NCBI GenBank assembly: GCA_011800155.1
Contig: CM022375.1
Span: forward strand, 2,294,001 to 2,358,000
Direction: 5' to 3'
Length of the DNA: 64,000 nucleotides
Source: Flammulina velutipes
Taxonomy: Eukaryota; Basidiomycota; Agaricomycetes; Agaricales; Physalacriaceae
Shown: piece by piece, positions 33,248 through 43,642 of the stretch
Numbering within the stretch: position 1 is the stretch's first letter
Layout: every line of letters starts with the position of its first letter
Translations under genes and position numbers: made by a program
The notes under the pieces: generated by a model
What the model saw: the letters and a program-made list of their open reading frames with translations, nothing else
Database searches by the model: none
What the model was told of the DNA's origin: nothing

Positions 33248-35232
33248 ATGAGCGTCAAATCGCTCGTCCATTCATTAATACTCGCGCTCGCCGTGAGCGC
33301 CCACTCTCACTCAACACGACACTCTTTTGGCGCGCACAGCACAGGTGAAATAGCCCGTCGTGCACTTCCGGATGGATGGTCTTCTCTTGGATGTTACACC
33401 GATGGAGAGGCCCGCACCCTTACAGGCTACTTCTATGAGGACTACGATAAGATGACCGCCACCAAGTGCGCCGCAGCTTGTGTTAGCAGGGGCTTCAGCT
33501 TTGCAGGAACAGAATACTACGGACAGTGCTATTGTGGTAACGCTATCGCGAGCACCGGTACTCGCGTCGATAAAAGCGAATGCAATACGCCCTGCGCCGG
33601 TAAGTAAAGTCTTCGACATCGGAACGCGTTCGTGTAGCTGATCAAGCTCGTATAGGTAACAAGGACAAAATGTGCGGTGGTGGATACAGGCTCTCGTTGT
33701 ACGGTGTCAAATCATCCACCCCCTCCCTCCCTTCAGGATGGTCTGTCGACCAGACCTGCGTGGAAGATTCCGACCAACGCATCCTCACCGGCTTCAACAC
33801 CGCTCTCTCCCCGAACTCCCCTTCCGCCTGTATCGCACAATGCTCTTCGCGCGGCTTCAGCATCGCAGGTCTCCAAGCCGGCAACGAATGCTGGTGCGGA
33901 AACTCGTACACTCGTTCGTTGACCACCAAGCCTGCTAGCGAATGTGCCACTCCTTGCGTCGGTACGACCTCCCAGACGTGTGGTGGTGGATGGCGCATGT
34001 CCACGTACAAGTCCAACACTTCGACGCCTCCGACACTTCCCATGCCCGCCGGAGGAAGCATCATCAGCAAGTGTGTGAAGCCTAACACTGTGGCTTTGAC
34101 CTTCGTGAGTTCTATCCAACATTAATCTAGACCTTGTTCTGAATTGTGTTACGTTTAGGATGACGGTCCCTACCAATGGCTGTAAGATTACTCCCTCCTT
34201 GTTTCTCTTCACCTATTCAAATCTTCCTCCTTAGCCGCGAATTAAGCGACGAATTCACTAAGTACAATGCCAAGGCTACGTTCTTCTTCAGTAAGTGGTG
34301 GTCATCTTCTGTGCTAATCGTTACTAATCTACTGCAATAGACGGAAACAACTGTAAGGTGTCCTTGGTTCTCCTGGTTTCGCTTCTGAACATCACCTAGG
34401 GGGATGCATCTACAGTCAGGCCAACATAGATAATATCAGATATGCGTATGCGGCTGGACACGAGATGGCATCTCACAGCTGGGACCACGTCGATCTCGCT
34501 ACGTACAGCTCGGCTGATTTCCGTGAGTTCTTATTCCGATTACGTTCCGGGGATTATCTGACGCTTATGTAGTACATGATCAATTGTGGAAGATGGAACG
34601 TATGTTGGCTGCCTGAGAAGTCCAGAGAACGAACTCATATTTGCTTTTAGAGGCCCTCCAGCGCATCGTCGGTGTTGTCCCCGCTTACATGAGGCCGCGT
34701 AAGTCCTATTCTTCATGCCATGAGAGAAATATTCAATTGTATGAACAGCGTATGGAAGCAGCAGCTCTCTTCTCCAGGACGTTGCAAGGATTCGTGACCA
34801 GGCTCTGGCCATCTGGGACTTTGAGTACGTTGTTGATCTTCCTTTCTGTTCCGTCTATTGAGATTATTTCGAAGTTCTCTCGACTGGCAAAATGAATCAG
34901 ATACCATCAAGTCGGATTACGACAACTACTTCTCATCGCGTCCTTCTAACGCACTGGTTCTCAACCACGAAGTCCACGGTATGCCTCAGCTCTGTTGCCA
35001 ATTTCTTACTGGATCTACCATCTAACATTGCTCCAGACCACACGCCCCACGTAGTCATTCCGTATGTCCTCAAGAAGCTCACGGATATGGGCTACCAGCT
35101 GGTCACACTCTCGGAATGTATGGGGACACAAGCCTATCAGAGCGTCAACGCACCTGGTACACCTGATGTAGGAGTGTTGCTGTCAGCGTTTTTGACTTTA
35201 CTAATTCTTACTAGGGCTCGTGGACGTGTTAA
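33248..35232 (+). CDS. Secreted chitin deacetylase with two WSC domains (CE4)
   Basis: Removes acetyl groups from chitin in the cell wall. ATG 33248 encodes a signal peptide (SLVHSLILALAVSAHS). Two WSC carbohydrate-binding domains follow, each with the eight-cysteine pattern: WSSLGCYTDGEARTLTGYF to NTPCAGNKDKMCGGGYRLS, and WSVDQTCVEDSDQRIL to CATPCVGTTSQTCGGGWRMS. The CE4 catalytic domain shows VALTFDDGPYQWL (motif 1, catalytic base Asp), HEMASHSWDHVDLA (motif 2, H..xH zinc ligands), YMRPPYGSSS (motif 3, split by an intron), WDFDTIKSDYDNY (motif 4 region), and ALVLNHEVH (motif 5 His). It ends PDGSWTC, TAA 35230-35232, with no GPI-type hydrophobic tail. Introns are many and small; some exons here encode fewer than ten residues. 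It lies between the two ketopantoate-reductase paralogues. Confidence 0.93.
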
Positions 35233-35472
35233 GCGCCTTCATTCCATTTTATCGGGGAGATTTAATGTATATTCGGACTGTATATACGAGCATTATCATC
35301 TTAGCATACCTCCATGAATACATCGTCATAATCTGCAGAACTTCTGTGTGGCGCATGTCGCGTGTCAGTAGAGCGCGCTGACCAACAATAACAAATACCC
35401 TGTAAATCATGCGTGCTTTATTTAATGAACTTGCTCTTGACCACCATCTGCGCCTCTCTTTATCGTTAAATT

Positions 35473-37463
35473 ATGGCTTCCGACTCGTCGACGTCGACAA
35501 CGCCTTTAATACTTACGCCGGAGTCGACGGGCACGTCGCCGGAGCCATCGAGCAGCTCTTCATCTGCCAAGAAAGCTCGTCGACAAACTGCATTCTATCC
35601 CAATGTCAATTCGTCAAACAAACAACAGAAGCCGTTCAGCAGGAGCGCAGCGAAACGCGAGAGTGTCATGGCGCTGGGCAGCATAGAGCATCTGCAGTAT
35701 TACTTTACCAAGACGGGAATTGCAGCCAAGAAGAGGTGAGTACGTCGCGTCGGCTCGCGTCTTAACATCGCAGCTCAACGTTCTATAGCTCTAAGAACAA
35801 GCAACTCAAGGGCCTTGTCCCTGCCATCGGAGGTCAAGAGCATATACGAACAACCTCAAATCAGAGCCTTTCTGGAATTACCTTGCCACCGACTCCAGCA
35901 TTCCCAGAGCCTCATTCCCAGGCATTTCCTTCGTTCGTCAAGACGTTCGACACGGATCCCGACTCCCTTCTTCCTGGCGTAGTCGAAGACTTGAATTCCG
36001 TCTCCCATGCTTGGCAGATCGGCGATAGCGCCGCGTCTCTGGGTGCATCGCAATTTGACGTACTGCATGTCCTCAAACTCACTACGACGGCCGTGCGTGC
36101 CGTACGCAACTACGTCGTCTCTCTTCCAGATGAGTCGGCGGGAACGATACGAGCTCAGTTTCGGTCAAAGGCACTCAGTCCTGGCGGAGTGCGTTCCAAA
36201 GCTGCGGCCTCATCCGATTCCGATCCCATTACTCTCATTCGCCGGTCTGCTCTCGACGTCCTGACTGCTCTTCGTGCCTTGGAAGAGAGCAGCCGTCTAC
36301 CCCTCAGCGACGATGCATACGATGCCCAGAGTGATGGCCGTCACTCAAGGAATGGCATGGCTAGTCCGAGCAGTGGCTCATCAGATCTGCCAGTCTCTGA
36401 AGATGGCCATCCTCATGTCCACGAAGTGGATGCGGACGCAGCTGTCTCCTTTTCGCTTGTCAAAGTGCAGGGGAGGTACGAAAGCGTGCCTGTTTGGGAG
36501 GACGATACAGAGGATCAGGAAGCGGAGGAAGAGCACAAGGAGGGTTGGGACGAGAAATTGGTCGTAGGAAATGGATGGCTCTATAGGCAGGACATCAAGT
36601 CAGCGGAACTGGAAAAGGAACGGCAGATCGTGGCATCCTATCTAGACGTGGTCGATGAAGTACTCTTTGAAGGCAAACGGGGCGGCCGTAGAGGTTGGAA
36701 TGAGAAGGTCCGCAAGCTGGAGAAGGGAAACAGGCGGCGGGTCAGCGCTGGTGACGCAGAACGACGGAATCTTGGTCTACTTCTCGCTGCCAATACCGAC
36801 CGTCGGGTGTCAACTGGTATGCTCGACACTCAGATCACCGAGGAGCCAGATGACATGGAGGAGCACGCGGAGACAGAGGAATCTACAGACGACGAAGACC
36901 TGCCCATATGGGCGAAACGACAAGCGTTCCCACAAGACGATCTTGGTCGAGCTCATTCTCTCATCTTCTCCCTCCTCCCTTCCTATCTCCGGGACTCTCT
37001 TGCGCCGGCCTCTCCGCGAGACGCCTTTCTGGACTCCCTGTCCTCCGGCCAATTACTGTGCGTAGCCTACAATGGCGGTGTCCGCAAATCGAAGAAACCG
37101 TGGGGATACGTGAACCAGGACGGCATCCATGATATCATAGCTCTGGAAAAGACGTCGGATAGCGAAACACGGAAGAAGGGTTGGACATTTCGACGAACCG
37201 ATAATCTGCGATTGTGGATTGGGGCGTTGAAGCTGCGGTACATGCTCCCTATTGTCGTGCCGTACGTTCCACAGGGAGCTTCACCTGCATCGTCTCCTGG
37301 GGCCACGCAGACACGGTTCCCAGCAATCGATGAACCTCCACTGCATTTCGATGCCAAGGTTGTAGCGCGGAAGGACGATGGATGGGAGGATATGTTAGAA
37401 GGGGTGCTATTGCGATGGACACAGAAGGTGGTGGATGAACACAATCGGGGCGGGCAGTTATGA
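35473..37463 (+). CDS. Conserved fungal protein with a CH-like C-terminal segment
   Basis: Two exons, 35473-35735 and 35789-37463, about 646 residues. The N-terminus is Ser/Thr-rich and then has a basic motif (SAKKARRQTAFYPN) and SIEHLQYYFTKTGIAAKKR, a pattern seen in fungal proteins of unknown function. The middle has a helix-rich stretch (FDVLHVLKLTTTAVRAVRNY), a long acidic region (EDDTEDQEAEEEHKEGWDEK) and basic patches. The C-terminal part DAFLDSLSSGQLLCVAYN to TDNLRLWIGALKLRYMLPI resembles a calponin-homology-type fold (L..G..L....N followed by the N..LF/W..A pattern), which is an inference. The acceptor at 35788 keeps the frame; one closer at 35773 does not. It converges on ketopantoate reductase 2 with about 200 bp between stops. 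Confidence 0.8.
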
Positions 37464-37540
37464 ATGCAAATGCGACGACTATGGAACGAAATCTGATGAT
37501 AAGCTATTGTTATTGAAACAGTATAAGACTGGAGAATACC

Positions 37541-37559
37541 TACATACATACATACATAC
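37541..37559. repeat. CATA microsatellite
   Basis: A run of the tetranucleotide TACA/CATA (about 4.5 units) between two converging genes. Confidence 0.8.
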
Positions 37560-37666
37560 CTACTATTTGGAGCATTGTTTCTTTACTTACTGTTGCTGTG
37601 TACTCTATTGCAGTACATATGAACACATAACAAAACTAGCTGACTGGCATACCCTGTTCAACGCAT

Positions 37667-39123
37667 CTATGTATTGATGCTACGTAGTGTTTGATTCTGC
37701 AGAACGACAAGAAGGCTGTAAGCCATCTCCACACGTGGAAGGATAAGGTGGCGTTCTTGGGCAAGACGTACGACAGAGCCCCAAATCACCTCAATTTCCA
37801 TCGGCGCGCCCTTCTCGCAGTCTAACAATGTTGAAGGCTTGTGGAAGCTCGAAGCCTACGACAACAAGATTACCGGTCAGCGGCACTGAATACAAGTTGG
37901 TTGGTCGTACCACTTCGTGAACCCGTCTGGTACTGGTAAGCGCAGTGTCTATGGCACTGCTAGGTAACCCTTCGGGATCATCGGGGAACCCTAGCGCGCG
38001 GGCTGCTGATATTCCAACAGTCAGAAAATGACGCTATATACACTTCACGCACCCAGTGAAAGTAGCTCATCAAACATAGAGCGCATCAGCGGTACGGTGT
38101 ATTCCTCCACAAGCTGAGATGTCGCAGGATAGAGAAAAGGTTCATACTGCTGGCCATCCGAAGGAGGTGGTCGGAAGATGGCCATTAGCGGGTACCTATG
38201 CACGCCCGGATTAGATGATTGCAGTGTAATTGTAGGTTGAACGTTGCCTCACCGCGTGAGGAGACATATCGACGCGAAGACGACATTATACATGTTCTTG
38301 AAGAACTTCTTCCGTTGAATCTCTGGCACGATTTCGACATCTCCACCTCCGGCTCTAAGAATGTTACCAAGCTCATTCAGCATAGCCGACTCGCTCTCCG
38401 AATGGGTCATGGTTGTGTAATCTCCGGGACGATAGATGCCACAAACAAATGTGTCCTAAAAGGTGGATTATTGTCAGCTGATGGATTGTGGATTCGGAGG
38501 ATCTCACCTGCATTCCATGCTCGACTAGATGAGGTTGCATGTGATTTGCATAAATGAAGGCCGCCACACTTACGATGCTGGGGATCGCCCCAGTCGCGTG
38601 TATGGCATCGTAGAGATCTCTTTCAACACCAAGACCATTCTGCACTAGTGCGTATGTGGGCTGCTTGAACTTGGATGAAATGAGTGGTTCTAGAGGCTGA
38701 GAAGTCTTCATGACTTCCGGAACACATTTCGTTACCACAAAAACGAAGGCGTATTCGGTATCAGCCGCATCTGCAACAGATCTACACACTAGTGGGGATT
38801 TTAGTTTGGTGGATAGTAATTTCGTTGTCCAACTTACATCGATCTGGCTGCCATCGCAAGTGCTCGCCAAACTTTGCGCTCTTAATATCGATTCCACGGT
38901 CTATGACGAATTGCATTGGTTGGACGTTATAAATGCGCCCATTTACCTTTCACAAGATCGTAGTTACTCCTAGCAACCACTGTTAAGCGCACTGCGCCAG
39001 AGTTCTTGAGAATGAAAGCATCTAAACAAACTTTGTAGTACGTGCTTAATGTGTTACATAAAACTCACATATAGTCCCTACGGCACCCAAACCAACCAAA
39101 AGAACCTCTTTGCACTTGGTCAT
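37667..39123 (-). CDS. Ketopantoate reductase-like oxidoreductase (paralogue 2)
   Basis: The same family and layout as the gene at 30973. ATG 39123-39121 opens MTKCKEVLLVGLGAVGTI with the GLGAVG nucleotide-binding loop. Following pieces are VCRSVADAADTEYAFVFVV, TKCVPEVMKTSQPLEPL, QPTYALVQNGLGVERDLYDA, CGIYRPGDYTTMTHSESES, VEIVPEIQRKKFFKNMYNVV, RYPLMAIFRPPPSDGQQYE, a short exon AARALGFPDDPEGLPSS, and the last exon ASSFHKPSTLLDCEKGAPME, then EVIWGSVVRLAQERH and a C-terminus NQTLRSINT, TAG 37669-37667. The 3' exons (37667 to about 38180) are small and easy to miss; I traced them by homology with copy 1. It is divergent from RFT1 with only 88 bp between start codons. Confidence 0.87.
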
Positions 39124-39211
39124 GACAGTATCGAAGCAAGAAGTCTCAGGACACGGTGATACCTCTGAACAAGCAGCGGGCCGGAGAGCCGGGGCCTGTC
39201 CTCTCACCACC
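39124..39211. promoter_or_regulatory. Very short bidirectional promoter, ketopantoate reductase 2 and RFT1
   Basis: Only 88 bp lie between the two start codons. At least one transcript start is expected inside this stretch or inside the neighbouring gene. Confidence 0.5.
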
Positions 39212-40866
39212 ATGACCTCCCCAAAACCATCTTTTGGCTCAGCCATCCCCCTTATAGCTCTGCAACTAGGCACCCGTGTCTTCTCATTTGCTCTGAATCA
39301 GGCCCTTCTAAGGATAGCGACTCCCAGCGCATTCGGAACTGCTACCATTCAATTCGAACTTTTGCTCAACACTATACTCTTCTTGAGCCGGGAGGGCGTC
39401 AGGACTGCTCTGTTACGCGCTAATACACCGACCTCACGCGTGGACAACGTTGCTTTTGTCCCTTTCTTTCTTGGATGCCCCATCGCCCTACTCGCATCAT
39501 ACCTATATGTCGCGTATTCCGGGGAGGAGACGAGCGTTCAACCGTACTTTCGCGAGGCTGTCTATCTGTACGTAGCTGGTGCACTAATAGAGCTGTTGAA
39601 GGAACCCATGCACAACGCGTAAGATCCAAGTACCTATGACCTTGGTTTGACCCTGATACGTCAATGGCAGGATTATGGCTGGTTTGCAAACCAAGATACG
39701 ACTACGCGCTGAGGGTGTCGCAGTGGTCGGAAAGTCCATGATAACTTTTCTAGTGATGTACACAGACCCTTACAAGGACGACCCACAAAAACATAGAGCT
39801 TTGGTGGCCTTCGCATTGGGTCAAGTTTTCTACTCTGTCTGTGTTCAGGTCATCTATCTCTATCACTTTGGGACGGCTTACCTGTTCCCGAGGAAAAGGC
39901 AAGTTCATTTTGGTCAGTCTCAGAACTTCGCAGGTTAACGTAATTTATAGTACACCCTTCTTCAACCCCCAGCTCCTTCGCCTAAGCGCTACTGTGACCT
40001 CACAATCGCTTGTAAAGCATTTTCTCACAGAGGGCGACAAATTCATCCTGTCTTGGTTTAGCCCTCTTGAAGATCAAGGCGGCTACGCCGTTGCGCTCAA
40101 CTATGGATCCCTCATCGCTCGAATCATCCTACAACCCCTCGAAGAGACCTCACGTTCCATCTTCTCTCAACTCGTAGCGTCAAACGATCTCCACGCAGCC
40201 TCTTCTCGCCTTCAATCACTCATATCGATCCAAATCCCTCTATCCCTCTTCCTACCTGTCTTTGGCCCACCATTCATCCCGCTTGTAGCGCAAATTCTCC
40301 TCCCTCCTCGATATCTCGCAACAAGTGCCCCGCAGGTACTGTCCGCGTGGCTCTGGTATATACCCATACTGGCATTGAACGGGCAATTGGAGGCGTTCAT
40401 GGCCAGTGCTGCGGACACGGCTGATCTCAACAAGCAGAGCGCTTGGATGGGCGCGTTTTCCGCGATGTACACAGCTTCAGCGGTGTTGGCGTACAGGATG
40501 GAGCTGGGAGACGCGTCGTTGGTGTATGCGAATGTCCTCAACCTAGGTGCGAGGATCGTGTATACAATGTCTTGGACGACCAGGTACTTCGAGAAGAAGG
40601 GGACGAAGAGCGCGTTTGGGTGGAACGGGCTGCTTCCGGCATGGAGCTCTATCGTCGGTTTCGTCGTCTCTGGAGCGCTCGTCCGATATTCTGGAGATTT
40701 GTTGGGCGTAGAGGATACCATCGCTCGGACAGGCCGCTCCGCCATTTTGCAGAAGCCTGTGCTCGTGCACGTGGCGCTCGGAGGCGCCTTGGGATTGTTA
40801 ATGCTATGGTATACGATAAGGGCCTTGCGAAGAGATGGCAGAATGGTCAAACAGAAATCTGCGTAG
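39212..40866 (+). CDS. rft1: RFT1, oligosaccharide translocation protein of the ER
   Basis: A polytopic ER membrane protein needed for moving Man5GlcNAc2-PP-dolichol to the lumen for N-glycosylation. ATG 39212 gives MTSPKPSFGSAIPLIALQLG. Family features are TRVFSFALNQALLRIATPS, FGTATIQFELLLNTILFLSR followed by EGVRTALLR, LYVAGALIELLKEP, the loop EDQGGYAVALNYGSLIARI, LQPLEETSRSIFSQL, and LSAWLWYIPILALNGQLEAF. About twelve hydrophobic stretches; C-terminus RRDGRMVKQKSA, TAG 40864-40866. The earlier in-frame Met (MHLVMTV) lies in the 88-bp region upstream and is not conserved-looking. The second intron, 39899-39950 (52 nt), appears to use a GC-AG splice with donor GCAAGT; the alternative GT-AG intron would be only 31 nt. 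Confidence 0.94.
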
Positions 40867-41542
40867 GCAGTGCATTACGTAATACACTCGTAATCCTCGT
40901 CTTTATGCCTGTTTCTGGTCCTGTGGTCTCGTCTTAGATGTGCTAGGACTATGTATTGCAATACATGATTGAGGAATCAGTGCAATAACCTCTTCGGGGC
41001 GTTAGCCATGATTACGAAGGTCGCTAAAGGTCTGTCTACCATTGCCTTCTCTATTTGATGCGGCGCGCTGAAGGATGTCTCAGGAATCAATAGACATATA
41101 TCTCTGAATGAAGATAATGTTTTTATACACCATTGATGGAAACACAAGCTGCGCAGCCGCGTCATTTGCGCCACAGTATGCGATATTTTTTCTCTATTTT
41201 ATTTGAATGACTTTGAGAAGGCCCGAGGACCCCGAATGCAAATTTACTCGGCGATTCTAAGCTTGGAAAACTACTGACATAGGCAGACAATCAACATGAT
41301 TCCTGGCGAAGAACGAATGGGAATGTGGCCCTCGACCGTGACCGTCATTGTTTACACCTTTGGTCAACCGGGCACTTGCCATTGTCGCAGAGAAGCTTCT
41401 GTCAAGTCCATCAACCAAACACGGGTGCGTATAATACCTGAAGGTATAAGACGTTCACCTTTCACTCACCGCTACCCCTCGTACCACCGGCCCCCTGCCC
41501 CCAAAGCGATTCATACTCTTTCCAATAATCTTTCTCACTGAC
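40867..41542. other. Intergenic, RFT1 to zinc-finger gene
   Basis: About 676 bp. A TATA-like GGTATAAG near 41444 may serve the zinc-finger gene. No gene recognised. Confidence 0.4.
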
Positions 41543-42646
41543 ATGCCAGACTTCACGTTCGTCGCGTTATGTTTTTCGTCCTTTCGCATCGCTGACAAGT
41601 ATGTAGGAACTTTGACGCGTTCCAAGGCGCAGGCGCCGACTTCAACCCCAACACTCTCTTTGATGAGTTCGCCAGCATTACACCAGACCTGGATATCCAG
41701 TTGTTGGCCTTCGACGCCGTGCTCAGGATGGCACCCACTCCCGTTTATAACCCTAGTACCTTCCCCGCTTTACCTGCGCCATTCCCTCCATACTTCCCTA
41801 ACGCGAATCGCCCTCGTAACGGAATGCAAGTCGCGTCCATTCCGCCTCACTATCAATATCCTGATCCGACGAACTATACATCTCTTGAAAGTGACTACAA
41901 CAGAGGCGCGTCCTACGTCAACAGGATTGACGCTACCAGATGGCAGTACCCTCAGGCTCTCGAATACTCTAACTGGTCGGATAATGCTCAACTCCTACCT
42001 CCAATATCGGAATCGTCATCAGAGCCTCAAGTCACTGCACCTACTACTCCGTGTGACCTGGAGCCAGCCGGTGGGAAGGTCAAGAAGACAAGGGCCAAAC
42101 GGTACGTTCTTTCCTAGTAAATCTGTATATCTCTAATGATGCATATTCAGCGCTCCCCGAGGTTCTGCATACAAAGTCAAGATTCATAACACCCAACTGT
42201 GAGTTTACTCCTCCCATGATCTCCCCTGATAGAAGCCTATAACTTCCTCTAGAACGATGCCTACCTACATGCCACATCCACTACCGGATACCGCCCTTGA
42301 CGTGCTGGTCAAATACGACATCACTGACATTCGTACATGTCTCAAGACCACATTGTTAGATATTTCTGCACCCTGCAATGGAGGGTGCGGTGAAATCGTT
42401 ACGCAAATGGATTGCCGCCCCCATCTACACTCGGAGATTCACCTTTCGGATGCCGTACCTCGGTGTGTTACGTGCGCTAAGACGTTCACGACCCATTCGG
42501 TCCTGGCAAAGCATATTGAAGACGCTCACTTCCACCAACATGTAAAGTGCCCATTTTGCGATAAGCGCCAGACTCGGGTGGCGAACATGGGGAGGCACTT
42601 TGAAAACTGTCGGAGTCTGGCAATGTACCGGAACGAGAAGACGTAA
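41543..42646 (+). CDS. C2H2 zinc-finger protein, putative transcription factor
   Basis: Four exons. ATG 41543 gives a five-residue first exon (MPDFT), an intron, then NFDAFQGAGADFNPNTLFDE with an acidic-aromatic character that could be an activation segment. A Pro/Tyr-rich middle follows (PALPAPFPPYFPNANRPR), then a basic motif KVKKTRAKR, possibly nuclear localisation. The C-terminal part has three finger-like units: CNGGCGEIVTQMDCRPHLH (atypical), CVTCAKTFTTHSVLAKHIE followed by DAH (C-x2-C-x12-H-x4-H) and CPFCDKRQTRVANMGRHFEN followed by C (C-x2-C-x12-H-x3-C). TAA 42644-42646. Targets unknown. About 305 residues. Confidence 0.82.
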
Positions 42647-43044
42647 ATGATTTAATTGGTTTCTCTCGCGCATTACTTACTCACCTACTAATCACTAATT
42701 CTTATATCTTACCACGACTTCAGTAATTTTTATGCTTATTACTCCATGTTTTTCTTTTACTTACATATCATGCATCTCCAAACTTGAACTCAATAAATTT
42801 GATATGCTCGTTCACTGCCGTTTTGGAGCTTCTTAGTTCATTATCGCACGTGACCGTGTTGATGAAATTGAAATTGCTCTGGCACCCACGTCATCTCTCT
42901 ATAAATACCTTTCTTAAACTCCATCCTTCACGTCGCACAAAGCTTCTTCTACGTTTGGTAGTCATTCATGACGGATCATGGTGATGCTGTGGAGTGTGAG
43001 GGTCATGATTTCATGCTTTGCGTAGTAAGGCGCCGCTAATAAAG
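42647..43044. other. Intergenic upstream of microprotein 1
   Basis: AT-rich with no gene; it contains CACGTGA-type and CCACGTCA-like hexamers near 42847 and 42885 that may be regulatory. Confidence 0.35.
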
Positions 43045-43051
43045 TATAAAA
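43045..43051 (+). promoter_or_regulatory. TATA box of microprotein 1
   Basis: TATAAAA about 87 bp before the start codon. Confidence 0.55.
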
Positions 43052-43131
43052 GCGAACATTTTAGAGTACCTTGCTATTCAACACTACCGCTGCAATATCC
43101 CTTCCACCGAAATCAACGACAACCTACAAAC

Positions 43132-43462
43132 ATGGTACACATGCATAATGGGTGACCTTTGCGCCTAACTCACATCGTCTTTTAGGGTTCAGTAATCTCA
43201 GCAATCGGACGTGGAATCAACGCCATCATTGGCGCCATTGTTAGCGTTCTTACGACTATCGTCAGCGTTATAACAACTGTAAGTCATTTCCCTTCCATAA
43301 CTCTCACTCCAAATTAACCCTTTATAGATTATTGTGACGATATTTGACTTCATTGTCGACATAATCTGCTGTAGGTGTGGCGCAGGAAAGAGGCGTGCGG
43401 GGACAAGGCGTGGATGGGGCTCGTCGAGCCGGGGAGGAGCGACTACAGCGTCTACTTTCTGA
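43132..43462 (+). CDS. Small membrane microprotein 1 (about 75 residues)
   Basis: Exon 1 is only the start codon: ATG 43132-43134 is followed directly by GTACAC and the intron ends at TTTTAG before GGTTCAGTA. The protein then reads GSVISAIGRGINAIIGAIVS, continues as a long hydrophobic helix (VLTTIVSVITT), and after a second intron IIVTIFDFIVDIICCRCGAG followed by a basic tail (KRRAGTRRWGSSSRGG), TGA 43460-43462. The structure is one or two hydrophobic segments, a CCRC cysteine cluster, perhaps lipid-modified, and a cationic end. I know similar short proteins are common in Agaricomycetes, with no established function. A paralogue with the same two introns is at 56204-56524. It is too small to show as a long frame and is found only by joining exons. 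Confidence 0.75.
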
Positions 43463-43642
43463 GATGGATTGTTTCTTCTTGATTCATTGTATACCACGCA
43501 CGTCTTTTTATATACACCACCATCTTCACATCGATGAATTCACGTATGTTCGCGATGCTATGAATCATGCGTCATCGATCATTTGCCCTTTGATGGCTGT
43601 GGCTGTGCATCATCTCGACAACCTTGTCTTCCTTCCACAATC

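Noticed and set aside
33733..34212. 159-codon antisense frame in the WSC region
   Set aside because: Shadow of the Cys/Ser-rich chitin deacetylase exons.
39868..39935. 31-nt GT-AG intron in RFT1
   Set aside because: It keeps the frame, but it is shorter than the usual fungal minimum; the 52-nt GC-AG intron fits better.
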